Part shown: one piece after another, positions 25,769 through 33,982 of the stretch
How the letters are laid out: the number at the start of each line of letters is the position of its first letter
How positions within the stretch are numbered: position 1 is the first letter of the stretch
DNA from: VRUE01 sp963705635
Lineage (GTDB): Bacteria > Actinomycetota > Thermoleophilia > Solirubrobacterales > 70-9
NCBI GenBank assembly: GCA_963705635.1
Contig: CAVPKH010000002.1
Coordinates: 4,260-68,259, forward strand
Reading direction: 5' to 3'
Length of the DNA stretch: 64,000 nt
Notes under the pieces: model-generated
The model's input: the letters and a program-made list of their open reading frames with translations, nothing else
Database searches by the model: none
What the model was told of the DNA's origin: nothing
Translations under genes and position numbers: made by a program

Positions 25769-26848
25769 TCAGCTCTCCAGCGCCAGCCCGAAGGGAAGCG
25801 TCAGCCGCGCCGCCGCGCTCTCGTCGAAGCCCGAGAGGGCCGATGGACGGGAAACGGAGACCGGGAGGCCGAGGACGGTCTCCATCCGCTGCACGAGGCC
25901 GGCAAAGGCGCTGCCGGGCCCGCAGAGGACGATTCGCCCGACGGGCAGCGCCGCTTCCTGGGCGCCGTAGTAGTCGAGCGACAGGCGGAGCTCGTCGGCA
26001 AGCGCCGTGACTCCGTCCTCGAGCGCCCGGCGGGCCTCGGCGACGGTCTCGGGGTCGCCCTCGATCGCCTCCAGCGGTTGCTCCAAGCCGACGTGGGCGA
26101 GCCACTGGGCCGCGTGCTCGACACTGAGGCCGCGACCGGTGGCAACCCGTTCTGTGATCGCCTCGAGGCCGACGTGGGAGACGCGCGTGAAGAGGCAGGC
26201 ACGGCCGCGCGCGACGGCGAGGTTGGTGACGTCGCCGACGTTGCAGTAGAGGACAGCCTCGGCCGGCCGTTCGCCGGGCTCGGCGGTCGCGGCCTGCTCG
26301 ATCCCGGCCAGCGCCCGGATCATTCCGAAGGCGGAGAGATCGACTCCAACCGGCTGCAGCCCGGCGCGGCGGATCGGCTCGAGGAAAGAGGAGACCATGT
26401 CGCGACGCGCGGCGACGACGACGACGTCGATCTGCGGCGTCGAGCCCTCCTCGGCCGAGACGCCGCCGACGACCTGGTGCTCGAGCACCGCCTGGTCGAG
26501 CGGCATCGGGATCTGCTCCTGCGCCTGAAAGCGAACCGCGGCATCGAGTTCCTTTGGGTCCTCGATCGCGGGAAGGCGGACCGTGCGGACGACGACGCGC
26601 TGGTTGGCGACCCCGAGCCGCACCTCCTTGGGGAGCTTGTGGGCGGCGAACATCGCCTTGAGGGAATCGGCGAGGAGCTCGCCGTCGGCAACCTCGCCCT
26701 CGTGGAAGGCGCCGGCGGCCAGAGGCTCGACTGCTGAGGCGACCAGCCGCTCGGACCCGTTTACCTGCACCTCGGCCGCGGCGATGCTGCCGGCCTCGAT
26801 GTCGAGGCCGACGATGCCGCCCGTTTTCTTCTTTCTGGTCAGTTGCAT
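25769..26848 (-). CDS. pilM: type IV pilus actin-like protein PilM
   Basis: Cytosolic actin-fold ATP-binding protein that docks on the PilN N-terminus. GGIVGLDIEAGSIAAAEV is the phosphate-1 loop and VLYCNVGDVTNLAV the phosphate-2 region; IVLCGPGSAFAGL is the adenosine loop. The 359-residue length fits. ATG 26848 is used; the frame is open upstream to 27022 but there it overlaps pilD out of frame. The 106-base gap before it contains a small hairpin (GAAAGG/CCTTTC). Confidence 0.92.
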   Translation of the reverse strand: MQLTRKKKTGGIVGLDIEAGSIAAAEVQVNGSERLVASAVEPLAAGAFHEGEVADGELLADSLKAMFAAHKLPKEVRLGVANQRVVVRTVRLPAIEDPKELDAAVRFQAQEQIPMPLDQAVLEHQVVGGVSAEEGSTPQIDVVVVAARRDMVSSFLEPIRRAGLQPVGVDLSAFGMIRALAGIEQAATAEPGERPAEAVLYCNVGDVTNLAVARGRACLFTRVSHVGLEAITERVATGRGLSVEHAAQWLAHVGLEQPLEAIEGDPETVAEARRALEDGVTALADELRLSLDYYGAQEAALPVGRIVLCGPGSAFAGLVQRMETVLGLPVSVSRPSALSGFDESAAARLTLPFGLALES

Positions 26849-26954
26849 GAGAGGAGCGCGGCGGCAACGTGTGCGTGCGCCCTCTCTGGATCGACAGAAA
26901 GGGCCAATACCTTTCGCCCTGCAACTACTCATTTCTAGGAGAACTTGGGCAGAT

Positions 26955-27710
26955 CTACGAGAGCGTGCCCAGATACCAGTCGACCATCTCGTTGCCGGCG
27001 AGCAGCCCGGCCACTCCGCCAACGGCGAGGAAGGGGCCGAAAGGGATCGCCTGCTTGCGCGCCGCGGCGCCGTGCCGAGCGATCATCGCGAGGCCGACCG
27101 CCGAACCGACGAGAAGGGCAACGAGGATCGCGGGGGCGACGTTGCGCCCGAGGAAGAGGCCCATCACGGCGGCCAGCTTGACATCGCCCAATCCCATCCC
27201 GCGCGGGTAGGCGAGCGCCGCGGCGAAAAGCAGGCCACCGGCACCGGCGGCTGAGATCGCCCTCACCGGCAGGCTCCCCGGATCGGTCGCGGCGGCGATC
27301 GCGACCCCGAGCACCGCGGCGACGATGAGGATCTTGTTGGGGATGATCCGCCGCTCGAGGTCGGTCAGGGTGATCGCCATCAGGGTCGTGACGAAGACCA
27401 GGCCCAGAGCGACCTCGCCCGGGTCGTCCCAGAGGACGACCACGGTCAGGGCGTAGAGCACGCCCATGGTCAGCTCGGTGAGCGGGTAGCGCGCCGAGAT
27501 CCCCACCCCGCAGCAGCGCGCATGCCCCCGCAGCAACAGCCACGAGAACACCGGGACGTTGTCGTAGGCGGCGATCTGCGTCCCACAGGCGGGGCAACGC
27601 GAGCGTGGGCCGACGATCGATTCACCGCGCGGGACCCGGTGGGCGACAACCGTCACGAAGCTGCCGGCGAGCAGCCCTCCGAGGAAGGCGATCACCGCGG
27701 CGGCGGCCAA
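26955..27710 (-). CDS. pilD: prepilin peptidase PilD
   Basis: Membrane aspartyl protease that cleaves and N-methylates prepilins. The catalytic aspartates are in TDLERRIIPN and GMGLGDVKL, and the cytosolic methyltransferase-type loop has CPAC. The second zinc half-site reads HARCC where other PilD proteins have CxxC, so one of four cysteines is replaced by Ala. Eight or so hydrophobic segments are visible. The TTG at 27710 directly follows the stop of the pseudopilin gene and is the best start, giving 251 residues. Confidence 0.9.
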   Translation of the reverse strand: MAAAAVIAFLGGLLAGSFVTVVAHRVPRGESIVGPRSRCPACGTQIAAYDNVPVFSWLLLRGHARCCGVGISARYPLTELTMGVLYALTVVVLWDDPGEVALGLVFVTTLMAITLTDLERRIIPNKILIVAAVLGVAIAAATDPGSLPVRAISAAGAGGLLFAAALAYPRGMGLGDVKLAAVMGLFLGRNVAPAILVALLVGSAVGLAMIARHGAAARKQAIPFGPFLAVGGVAGLLAGNEMVDWYLGTLS

Positions 27711-27712
27711 CC

Positions 27713-29152
27713 CTAACCCCCGTCGAGCGGCGTGTTGGTTTCGACCTCGATGCGGGTTGGGTAGGTCGGGTGGTCGTACATGATCTGGACCGCGTCGGCG
27801 GGGGTGGTGGCCCGATCGAAGCTGAGCGCGACCCCAAGCCTGTCGCCGGCCGGGATCGTATAGGGAGCGCCCGAGACGGTCATCGTGAACCGTTCCCGGT
27901 GCCATTCGTTCTTCCACCAGAATCCGGTCCCCCCGGGGGCGAAGGTCCAGTAGCCGAGCCCGGTGGATTTGTTGGTCAGCCAGGTATCGGTGGCGACCGG
28001 TGGCGAGCCGGTTTCGTGCCGTTTGAAGAGGAAGACGCAGAGCGTCGCCGTGTGGTTGGCGCCGTTCAGGGTCTGCGAATAGAACTCGAGCGTGACGTTG
28101 CCGGTGATCTTGAAGCCTTCACTCAGCGTCGCCGGCATTGGATCGGTCACCCAGCGGTGGATCTGGGACTCGGGACTGGTTTTGCCGGTTGGTTTGGAGT
28201 TGCAGCCGCTGGAGTCGTCGGGGCGAATCTGAACGCCCTTGTCGGTATTAGGCGTCGGCTCCAGGTAGACGTCGTTCGAGTAGTCATAAAGGGCAGGGTT
28301 GGAGGCATCGACGGGGTCGGGGTCAGGTGGGCTCCCACGCAGCAGCGCGTCCGGCGCCCCGACTTTTTCGGATCCCGTCTGCAATCCGCTGGCGCAGGTC
28401 CCGAGCGTGTTGTGCAGCAGGTGGTCGCCGCTGATCGGCTGGCGTTCGGTGGCCCCGCCGGCGGCACAGGGAGTGTCGGAGAGGAACAGCTGCTGCGCCG
28501 TGACGACGCCGCTCGCACCCGGGATCGGGTCGTTGAGGGCGCTGTCGGTGGGGTCGATGAAGTTCGAGGTGAGTTCGACGTAGCCCCTCTCCCCGGACTG
28601 GTTGCCGGGGGTGTCGAGCTTCACCGCGACCACGATCTGCTTGTAGTCCTGCAGCCCGGGGCAGGTTGCCGCCGGGCAGCTCGTATCGTCGCGCCAAACC
28701 ACGTAGCGGTAGATCTTGCCGCTGATGTCGCCGCTGGTGAACGAGACCGGGCCCGGTGTGACCGTGCCCCCAGAGACGAAGCCGCCGCCATAGAGGCTGC
28801 CGCCGTTGACGACCATCACCCCTTTGCCCCCTTCCGGCGTGCGAACGGTGGCGAATTCGTTGCCGCTGACACGGTAGTTCGGATTGAGCTGGCTGGTCGA
28901 ATGTTCCGGCGCCGTGGTCAGGGCGAGGGCTTTGTTGCCGAGGCTGCGCATCGTCTCGATCTCCTGCTGGGCGCGGTCCAAAGCCACCTGGGTTGCCTTC
29001 GCCCGCTGGGTGTTCTTGGTCGCCGAGGCGAGCACGCCGAAGGTCGCCATCGCCCCCAACGCGAGGACGAGGGCGGCGACAATCACCTCGATGATCGTCA
29101 GCCCGCTCTCCTCGCCGGGGGGGCCGATGCGGTTTGTGAACGGCATCGTCAT
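27713..29152 (-). CDS. large minor pseudopilin (PilV-like)
   Basis: Prepilin with class III signal: cleavage after Gly17 (EESG) leaves LTIIEV with Glu5, followed by a hydrophobic helix (IVAALVLALGAMATFGVL). At 479 residues it is far larger than a normal pseudopilin. The C-terminal 150 residues (VTLEFYSQTLNGANHTATL, WHRERFTMTVSG, GDRLGVALSFDRA) look like a beta-sandwich or jelly-roll, possibly a tip adhesin or sugar-binding domain. It follows the PilW-like gene with two bases between. The start at ATG 29152 (or 29146) fits the signal. Confidence 0.82.
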   Translation of the reverse strand: MTMPFTNRIGPPGEESGLTIIEVIVAALVLALGAMATFGVLASATKNTQRAKATQVALDRAQQEIETMRSLGNKALALTTAPEHSTSQLNPNYRVSGNEFATVRTPEGGKGVMVVNGGSLYGGGFVSGGTVTPGPVSFTSGDISGKIYRYVVWRDDTSCPAATCPGLQDYKQIVVAVKLDTPGNQSGERGYVELTSNFIDPTDSALNDPIPGASGVVTAQQLFLSDTPCAAGGATERQPISGDHLLHNTLGTCASGLQTGSEKVGAPDALLRGSPPDPDPVDASNPALYDYSNDVYLEPTPNTDKGVQIRPDDSSGCNSKPTGKTSPESQIHRWVTDPMPATLSEGFKITGNVTLEFYSQTLNGANHTATLCVFLFKRHETGSPPVATDTWLTNKSTGLGYWTFAPGGTGFWWKNEWHRERFTMTVSGAPYTIPAGDRLGVALSFDRATTPADAVQIMYDHPTYPTRIEVETNTPLDGG

Positions 29153-29154
29153 CG

Positions 29155-29754
29155 TCAGTAGCCGAGCGTGGCGTTGCGCAGGCTGGCGCCGTCGGAGACG
29201 GTCAGCCCGCTGCCGGTCGGGTTGGGGATGTGCAGGTTGAGGCCGATGTAGGTCGTCCCGGTAACCGGGGTTTTGGCCGTGCCGCAGGAGAGCGAGTCGG
29301 CGCTGGTGCTGGGCACGTAACAGAAGACGTTGGCGTTGTCGATCCCTTCGAAGATCGTCGCCGGCGTACCGGTGTAGACGCCCGGTTCTTTCTCCAGCCG
29401 CGTGCACGAGGTGGTGGTGCAGGTGTAGGTCACCTCGCAGACGATCGCCCCCGTGCCGCTCGCCGGGATGCCGCTGCCGCCGCAAACGGTGCGACGCACG
29501 TAGGTGCGGAGGGAGACCGAGCTGCTGCTCGCTTTGTCGACCGCGATGCCGTTGCGGATCTCACGCGTCATCCGCTCCATCACCCAGCGCGCGGTGGTGA
29601 TGTTCTGCGACCGCTTGCTCAGCTTGGGCTGGGTCCTGACCGCGCTGACCACCATCGAGCCGATCGCCCCGAGCAGGACGACGCTCATCGCCGAGGCGAC
29701 GAGCAGCTCGATCAGGGTGAAGCCCCCCTCGCTGCCCAGGCGCGCCCGTCTCAT
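29155..29754 (-). CDS. minor pseudopilin (PilW-like)
   Basis: Prepilin with leader MRRARLGSEGG and mature FTLIELLVASAMSVVLLG, so cleavage is after Gly11 and Glu5 is present. The 199 residues include a Thr/Cys-rich globular part with several cysteines (TVCGGSG, CEVTYTCTTTSC) likely to form disulfides outside the cell. It overlaps the upstream propeller gene by 4 bases (ATGA) and precedes the large pseudopilin gene. By order it is a priming-complex pseudopilin. Confidence 0.85.
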   Translation of the reverse strand: MRRARLGSEGGFTLIELLVASAMSVVLLGAIGSMVVSAVRTQPKLSKRSQNITTARWVMERMTREIRNGIAVDKASSSSVSLRTYVRRTVCGGSGIPASGTGAIVCEVTYTCTTTSCTRLEKEPGVYTGTPATIFEGIDNANVFCYVPSTSADSLSCGTAKTPVTGTTYIGLNLHIPNPTGSGLTVSDGASLRNATLGY

Positions 29755-32132
29755 CCCGCCACCAGCTTGAACTTGCGGGTCTGCGGAGCCGGCTCCATCT
29801 CCCCCACCGCGTTGATCGCCCGCACCATGAAGACGTGCTTGCCGGCGTTCAGCCGTTTGAGCTTCAGCGGCGAGCCGCAGCCGCGCCAGCCCTGGCGATC
29901 GACCTTGCACTGGAAGCTGGTCCCTGCCTGTTCGGTCGAATCGGTGAAGCGGAAAACGGGGCGGCGCACGCGCGTCTTACCGGCCGGGGCGAAGGTGATG
30001 CGGGTGTGCGGCGTGACGTGAGCAATCCCATCCCCCTTGGATCCGGCCCCAGGACCAGTCGACTTGCCGCCGGCAGACGAGCCCCCACCGGTGCTCGGTT
30101 CACCACCGGGTGGCGGAGGTGGAGGCGGTGGTGCGCTTTCCTGCTTGTAGGAGATCGGGCCCGAGCATGTCGACGTGTCGCCGCTTTCGTCGGTGGCGGT
30201 TGCTCGGAAGCCGGTGGTCGAGCCAGCGGCCACGGTGACCGCGATTCCGGGCCCGCCGAGCTGCGCCGCTGTACCGGTGGCGGTCACTTCACCGGAGCAG
30301 TCCTGCGTCTTGTAAAGCTTGATCGAGGTGTTCGGGTCGGACTGGCCGAGAATCGAAGGGGTCATGGACGCACCCGGGGAGGCCGGGCTGGTCCCGGTCA
30401 GCACCGGCGTCGCCGGACCGAGCTCCACCGAGTTGCCGGCCGAGACGAGGCGGGTCTGTCCCGCGACTCGCTCGTAGACATCGCTTTCTGAGTCGACGTC
30501 GCCTTCGGTCAGCCGTTCGGTCGACTGAAAGAAGACGTGACCGCCATCGACGGAGGTGCCGTTGAAGTTCGCGTCGCAACCTCCCGGCGTCGGACAGGAG
30601 ACACCGGGAAAGGAGATCAGCGTTGTCGTCGAGTCGGCCAGGTCGTGGACGTAGATGTCGGCCTTGGCATCGGTGTCTTGGGAGGCAAGCTGTTCGGTGG
30701 TCGTGAAGAAGACCTGGGAGGCATCGGCAGAAGCGCCGTTGAAGAAGGCCGCCGCCGATCCGTTGCCGCAGCTCGGGGCGCAGCTGGCAGCGCCGTTGGA
30801 GATTAGGACCGGCGCCCCAGCGCCGACTTCCTGCTCATAGACGTCGGCGCTCGAGTCCGTATCCGTCGCGTCGAGCTGCTCGGTCGTGGTAAAGACGACC
30901 TTGGTCCCGTCCGCGGTCGCGCCGCCGAAGTCCGAGCCGCAGCATTCGCCCGACGTAACGAGGCTCGGCACACCCGCCTGCGAGACGTAGACGTCGGTTG
31001 ATCCGTTGACGTCCCCCCCGACCAGCGGCTCGGCGGTGACGAGGAAGGCCCTGGAACCGTCTTCGGAGACGGCGACGAGATTGGACGGCTGGGCCTGGGT
31101 CCCGTCGGAAACCTGTGTCGTCACGCCCGCGGAGCGCTGGTAGACGTCGTTGGCGCCATCGGTATCCGCGGGCACTAGGCCCTCGTTGGTCTCGAAGAAG
31201 ACCGTGGCCCCGTCCGCCGAGGCGTCGGCGAAGACAGAGGGTGCGCTGCTGTTCCCGCACCCCGGCGCGCAGAACGCGCTGCCCTGCGAGACGAGCGTGG
31301 TCGGCCCTGCGGGCAGTTCGCGCTCGTAGATGTCGATCGCGGTGTCGGTGTCGGCGTTGACGAGCTGCTCGAAGGTCGCGAAGAAGGCTCGTGATCCGTC
31401 TGCCGCGATGCCACGCAGGGTGGCCGGGAATTCTCCGTTCCCACATCCCGGCGGACAGGGAGAGCCACCGGCCGAGACGAGCGCCGTGGTGCCGGCAACC
31501 AGGTCTCGCTCGTAGACGTCGACCGTGTCATCGCTGTCGCCGGCGGCGAGCTGCTCTTCGGTGACGAAGAAGACTTTTGCGCCGCTTTCGGTCGCGGCCG
31601 CGAAGTTGGATTCGGCGAGACCGTTGCCACAGGCCGGTGCGCATGCCCCTTCCCCCTGAGAGACAAGTGCCGTCGTCCCTTTCGCCAGGTCCCGCATGTA
31701 GACGTCGGATTCGCGATCCGTGTCCGCCGAGACGAGAGACTCTTCGGTCGAGAAGAAGGCCTTGGTCCCGTCGGCGGAGGCCTCCTCGAAGAAGGCGTTG
31801 AAGGCGTCGTTGCCGCCGGTCGGCCCGGTCGAGACCTCGCGGGTCACGTAGTTGCCGATCGCCGTATCGAAGGAGCGCACGTACACGTCCCGCCGGCTGT
31901 CGGTGTCGCCTGGAACCAGCTTGTCGTTGGTCGAGAAGAAGGCCACGCCACCGTCGGCCGAGTTGGCCTCGTAGCTCGTTTCGGAGACGGCTTGGGCGGC
32001 AGGAGCGCCGAGCGCGGCTGCAACGAGGATGCCAATGGCAAGCGCAACTCCACGGGAGGTCCGCAGCGCGACGCCAGGAGCAGATATCGACTTCTGGGCC
32101 GGCATCGTTGGTCTATCGGTTGAGATCGTCAT
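29751..32132 (-). CDS. secreted nine-repeat propeller-like protein in the pilin operon
   Basis: Large exported protein of about 793 residues. A signal peptide (GVALAIGILVAAALG, cleavage near AAQA-VSE) is followed by nine repeats with the core pattern DG-VFF-T-EQL-DTDxxxDVYxR, each about 55-65 residues, as in TolB/WD-type propellers; the acidic DTD cores may bind calcium. Then a Pro-rich stretch and a C-terminal Arg/Lys domain (VRRPVFRFTDSTEQAG, FQCKVDRQGWRGC) typical of Thermoleophilia surface proteins. Its position among pilin genes parallels PilY1, a propeller tip adhesin. Start chosen at ATG 32132; a TTG at 32150 is open. Confidence 0.8.
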   Translation of the reverse strand: MTISTDRPTMPAQKSISAPGVALRTSRGVALAIGILVAAALGAPAAQAVSETSYEANSADGGVAFFSTNDKLVPGDTDSRRDVYVRSFDTAIGNYVTREVSTGPTGGNDAFNAFFEEASADGTKAFFSTEESLVSADTDRESDVYMRDLAKGTTALVSQGEGACAPACGNGLAESNFAAATESGAKVFFVTEEQLAAGDSDDTVDVYERDLVAGTTALVSAGGSPCPPGCGNGEFPATLRGIAADGSRAFFATFEQLVNADTDTAIDIYERELPAGPTTLVSQGSAFCAPGCGNSSAPSVFADASADGATVFFETNEGLVPADTDGANDVYQRSAGVTTQVSDGTQAQPSNLVAVSEDGSRAFLVTAEPLVGGDVNGSTDVYVSQAGVPSLVTSGECCGSDFGGATADGTKVVFTTTEQLDATDTDSSADVYEQEVGAGAPVLISNGAASCAPSCGNGSAAAFFNGASADASQVFFTTTEQLASQDTDAKADIYVHDLADSTTTLISFPGVSCPTPGGCDANFNGTSVDGGHVFFQSTERLTEGDVDSESDVYERVAGQTRLVSAGNSVELGPATPVLTGTSPASPGASMTPSILGQSDPNTSIKLYKTQDCSGEVTATGTAAQLGGPGIAVTVAAGSTTGFRATATDESGDTSTCSGPISYKQESAPPPPPPPPGGEPSTGGGSSAGGKSTGPGAGSKGDGIAHVTPHTRITFAPAGKTRVRRPVFRFTDSTEQAGTSFQCKVDRQGWRGCGSPLKLKRLNAGKHVFMVRAINAVGEMEPAPQTRKFKLVAG

Positions 32133-32168
32133 TTCGCTTAGCCGTGTCAAAAATGCTGGCCGAACGAG

Positions 32169-32195
32169 CGAGGGGCGGGCAAAGCCCGCCCCTCG
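32169..32195 (-). terminator. strong hairpin after pilA
   Basis: CGAGGGGCGGGC and GCCCGCCCCTCG form a perfect 12-bp GC-rich stem with an AAA loop. It lies 45 bases past the pilA stop on the minus strand and before the propeller gene, so it should end most pilA transcripts and leave pilin far more abundant than the rest of the operon. Confidence 0.8.
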
Positions 32196-32240
32196 GCAAC
32201 GTTCACGCTTGGCTAGGCCAAAGCGATGCGGTCAGGGTGA

Positions 32241-32720
<480 letters not shown>

Positions 32721-32725
32721 CAGGG

Positions 32726-32732
32726 ACCTCCT
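32726..32732 (-). promoter_or_regulatory. strong ribosome binding site of pilA
   Basis: On the minus strand AGGAGGT lies 5 bases before the pilA ATG, a near-perfect anti-SD match. It sits in the loop and 3' arm of a small hairpin (GGAACCT/AGGTCCC, one mismatch), so it could be hidden or freed by refolding of the upstream riboswitch. Confidence 0.75.
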
Positions 32733-32793
32733 AGGTTCCTATCGATTTCGCCAGAGCCCCGTCGCGTTGCAGCCACGTGGTGTCTGTCGACCC

Positions 32794-32875
32794 CGGTGGT
32801 AGCCCGGCCGACTCCAAAAGGAGTCCCGAAAGGCTTTGCGCCCCCGCTTCGCAGCGGGTTTGCCTTTGAGCACCG
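32794..32875 (-). ncRNA. cyclic-di-GMP-I (GEMM-I) riboswitch aptamer
   Basis: The minus-strand RNA fits the GEMM-I consensus. P1 is CGGUG/CACCG (32875-32871 with 32798-32794). Then comes AAAGGCAAACC, a stem CCCGCU/AGCGGG capped by the GNRA tetraloop GCGA, then GGGGCGCAAAGCC, a second stem GACUCC/GGAGUC, and the closing GGCCGGGCUACC. GGCAAACC and CGCAAAGCC match Vibrio Vc2 exactly. The position equal to Vc2 G20 is G and that of C92 is C, favouring c-di-GMP over cGAMP. The pilA start is 73 bases downstream. On- or off-switch is not decidable; no terminator is clear in between, so control of ribosome access is likely. Confidence 0.88.
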
Positions 32876-33040
32876 AAGCACTGGCAGATTCATCACCCTC
32901 CCCTAATCGACCACCCCCCAGATCCCTTGATCCCCGAAACTAGGACTTCATCCCCCGAAAAGTTGTGGTTCAAATCCAAACCGCCGGATAACAGGTCAAC
33001 TCAGATGTGGGTGTGCGCGTGCGCTGGGACACGCCAGCCT
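32876..33040 (-). other. pilA promoter region
   Basis: The part of the 320-base gap upstream of the riboswitch. It is less GC-rich than neighbouring genes and must hold the pilA promoter. I could not choose -10 and -35 boxes with confidence. No gene is visible. Confidence 0.5.
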
Positions 33041-33424
33041 TTAAGGTCGCGCCACAGGCAGGCCATGAGCGGTCGCGGTCTCGGCCAGGCGCTCGTCGTA
33101 GGTGAAGAAAGCGCCAATCTCCCCCCTGATGCTGAGGGCCGTAGCCAGGTGCAGGGCATCGAGACTTCGCAACCCTGCCGGGTCAATCGAGGCAGCCTGA
33201 TCGAGCACGGCGTCATCGAGCGGCAGCAGCGCCACGTCGGCGATAAAGGAGCGGGCGTCCTCGGCGTACTCTGGGCCATAGCGCTCACAAGCCCGAATCG
33301 CCTCCACGCCGAGCAAGGCGCTGGACACGTAACCGTCCCATTCGGCCAGCTCCTCAAGCAGCACCTCCAGCTCGGCCTCCTGAAGCGGCAGCTTCACATA
33401 GGCCGAGCTGTCCAGATAGGCCAG
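33041..33424 (-). CDS. PIN-domain (VapC-type) toxin
   Basis: Predicted Mg-dependent RNase toxin. Translation from a CTG at 33424 gives (M)AYLDSSAYVKLPL, restoring the first catalytic Asp; further acidic residues are in GVEAIRA, SLDALHLATA and FTYDERLAET. The first standard start, a GTG downstream (MKLPLQEAE), would remove that Asp, so either a CTG start or translational coupling to the antitoxin is needed. The antitoxin stop lies 8 bases upstream. Length 127 residues, normal for VapC. Confidence 0.82.
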   Translation of the reverse strand: MAYLDSSAYVKLPLQEAELEVLLEELAEWDGYVSSALLGVEAIRACERYGPEYAEDARSFIADVALLPLDDAVLDQAASIDPAGLRSLDALHLATALSIRGEIGAFFTYDERLAETATAHGLPVARP

Positions 33425-33432
33425 CCGTCCGG

Positions 33433-33714
33433 TTACAGACGCTCCTCGCGCACTTCATCGAGAACCTGGAGGCTCGGAGGGCCTGCGGCGGGCGGCAAGG
33501 CCGAGGCGCGGACCCGAGAAAGCAGGTCCCCGCGAGGCATGGTCGCGCCCCGCTCGGCTGCGAGACGGGCTATGGGCGAGTCGACGGGACCCGACGGAAG
33601 GAGCCTCGCTACCTCCCGGCCTCGCTCCGTGACGATGAAGCTCTCCCCCGCCTTGACCTCGACGAGGTAGCGGGAGAGGTTCTGGCGCAACTCTCGAACT
33701 CCAACGTGATTCAT
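33433..33714 (-). CDS. Phd/YefM-type antitoxin
   Basis: Antitoxin of the adjacent PIN toxin. VGVRELRQNLSRYLVEVKAGE and FIVTERGREVARLLP (quoted as separate blocks) form the DNA-binding Phd fold. The acidic C-terminal tail (LQVLDEVREERL) should wrap the toxin. MNHVGVREL at 33714 is the usual N-terminus. It lies first in the pair and should repress its own promoter, located in the gap after the PIN remnant. Confidence 0.87.
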   Translation of the reverse strand: MNHVGVRELRQNLSRYLVEVKAGESFIVTERGREVARLLPSGPVDSPIARLAAERGATMPRGDLLSRVRASALPPAAGPPSLQVLDEVREERL

Positions 33715-33754
33715 GTGCGTCACAGTAGCACCTCAGAGCAACACTCCTCCTGGC

Positions 33755-33958
33755 CTATACCGAAACGACGGTGAGATGCTCTCTCGGCCCGGCGAGCGCC
33801 TCCATGTCCTCGGGGTTCGAGGTGATCAGATCCGCGCCGCGGTCGACGGCGCAACAGACCCCGTGGGCATCGGCGATGTCGGCTTTGTCGCGACGGCCGA
33901 GGTGCTCGCCGATCTCTTTGGCCCGCAGCTCGTCGAGGGGATCGACCTTTACAGTTGA
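33755..33958 (-). pseudogene. remnant of a second PIN-domain toxin
   Basis: The minus-strand frame reads VKVDPLDELRAKEIGEHLGR, KADIADAHGVCCAVD, ADLITSNPEDMEAL, ending in a TAG at 33757-33755. This is the C-terminal half of a PIN domain with the DIADA and TSNPEDM motifs. A TGA at 33961-33959 closes the frame on the 5' side, and no start codon is present, so the N-terminal half, with its catalytic Asp, is missing. It lies between Fic and the intact toxin-antitoxin pair. Confidence 0.7.
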
Positions 33959-33982
33959 TCACCCACGGGCGGGTGTGGAGAC

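Noticed and set aside
26849..26954. Second riboswitch upstream of pilM
   Set aside because: A small hairpin is present, but none of the conserved GEMM motifs (GGCAAACC, CGCAAAGC) occur.
32794..32875. cGAMP-specific (GEMM-Ib) reading of the riboswitch
   Set aside because: The discriminating position corresponding to Vc2 G20 is G, not A, which favours c-di-GMP, although some G20 variants bind both.
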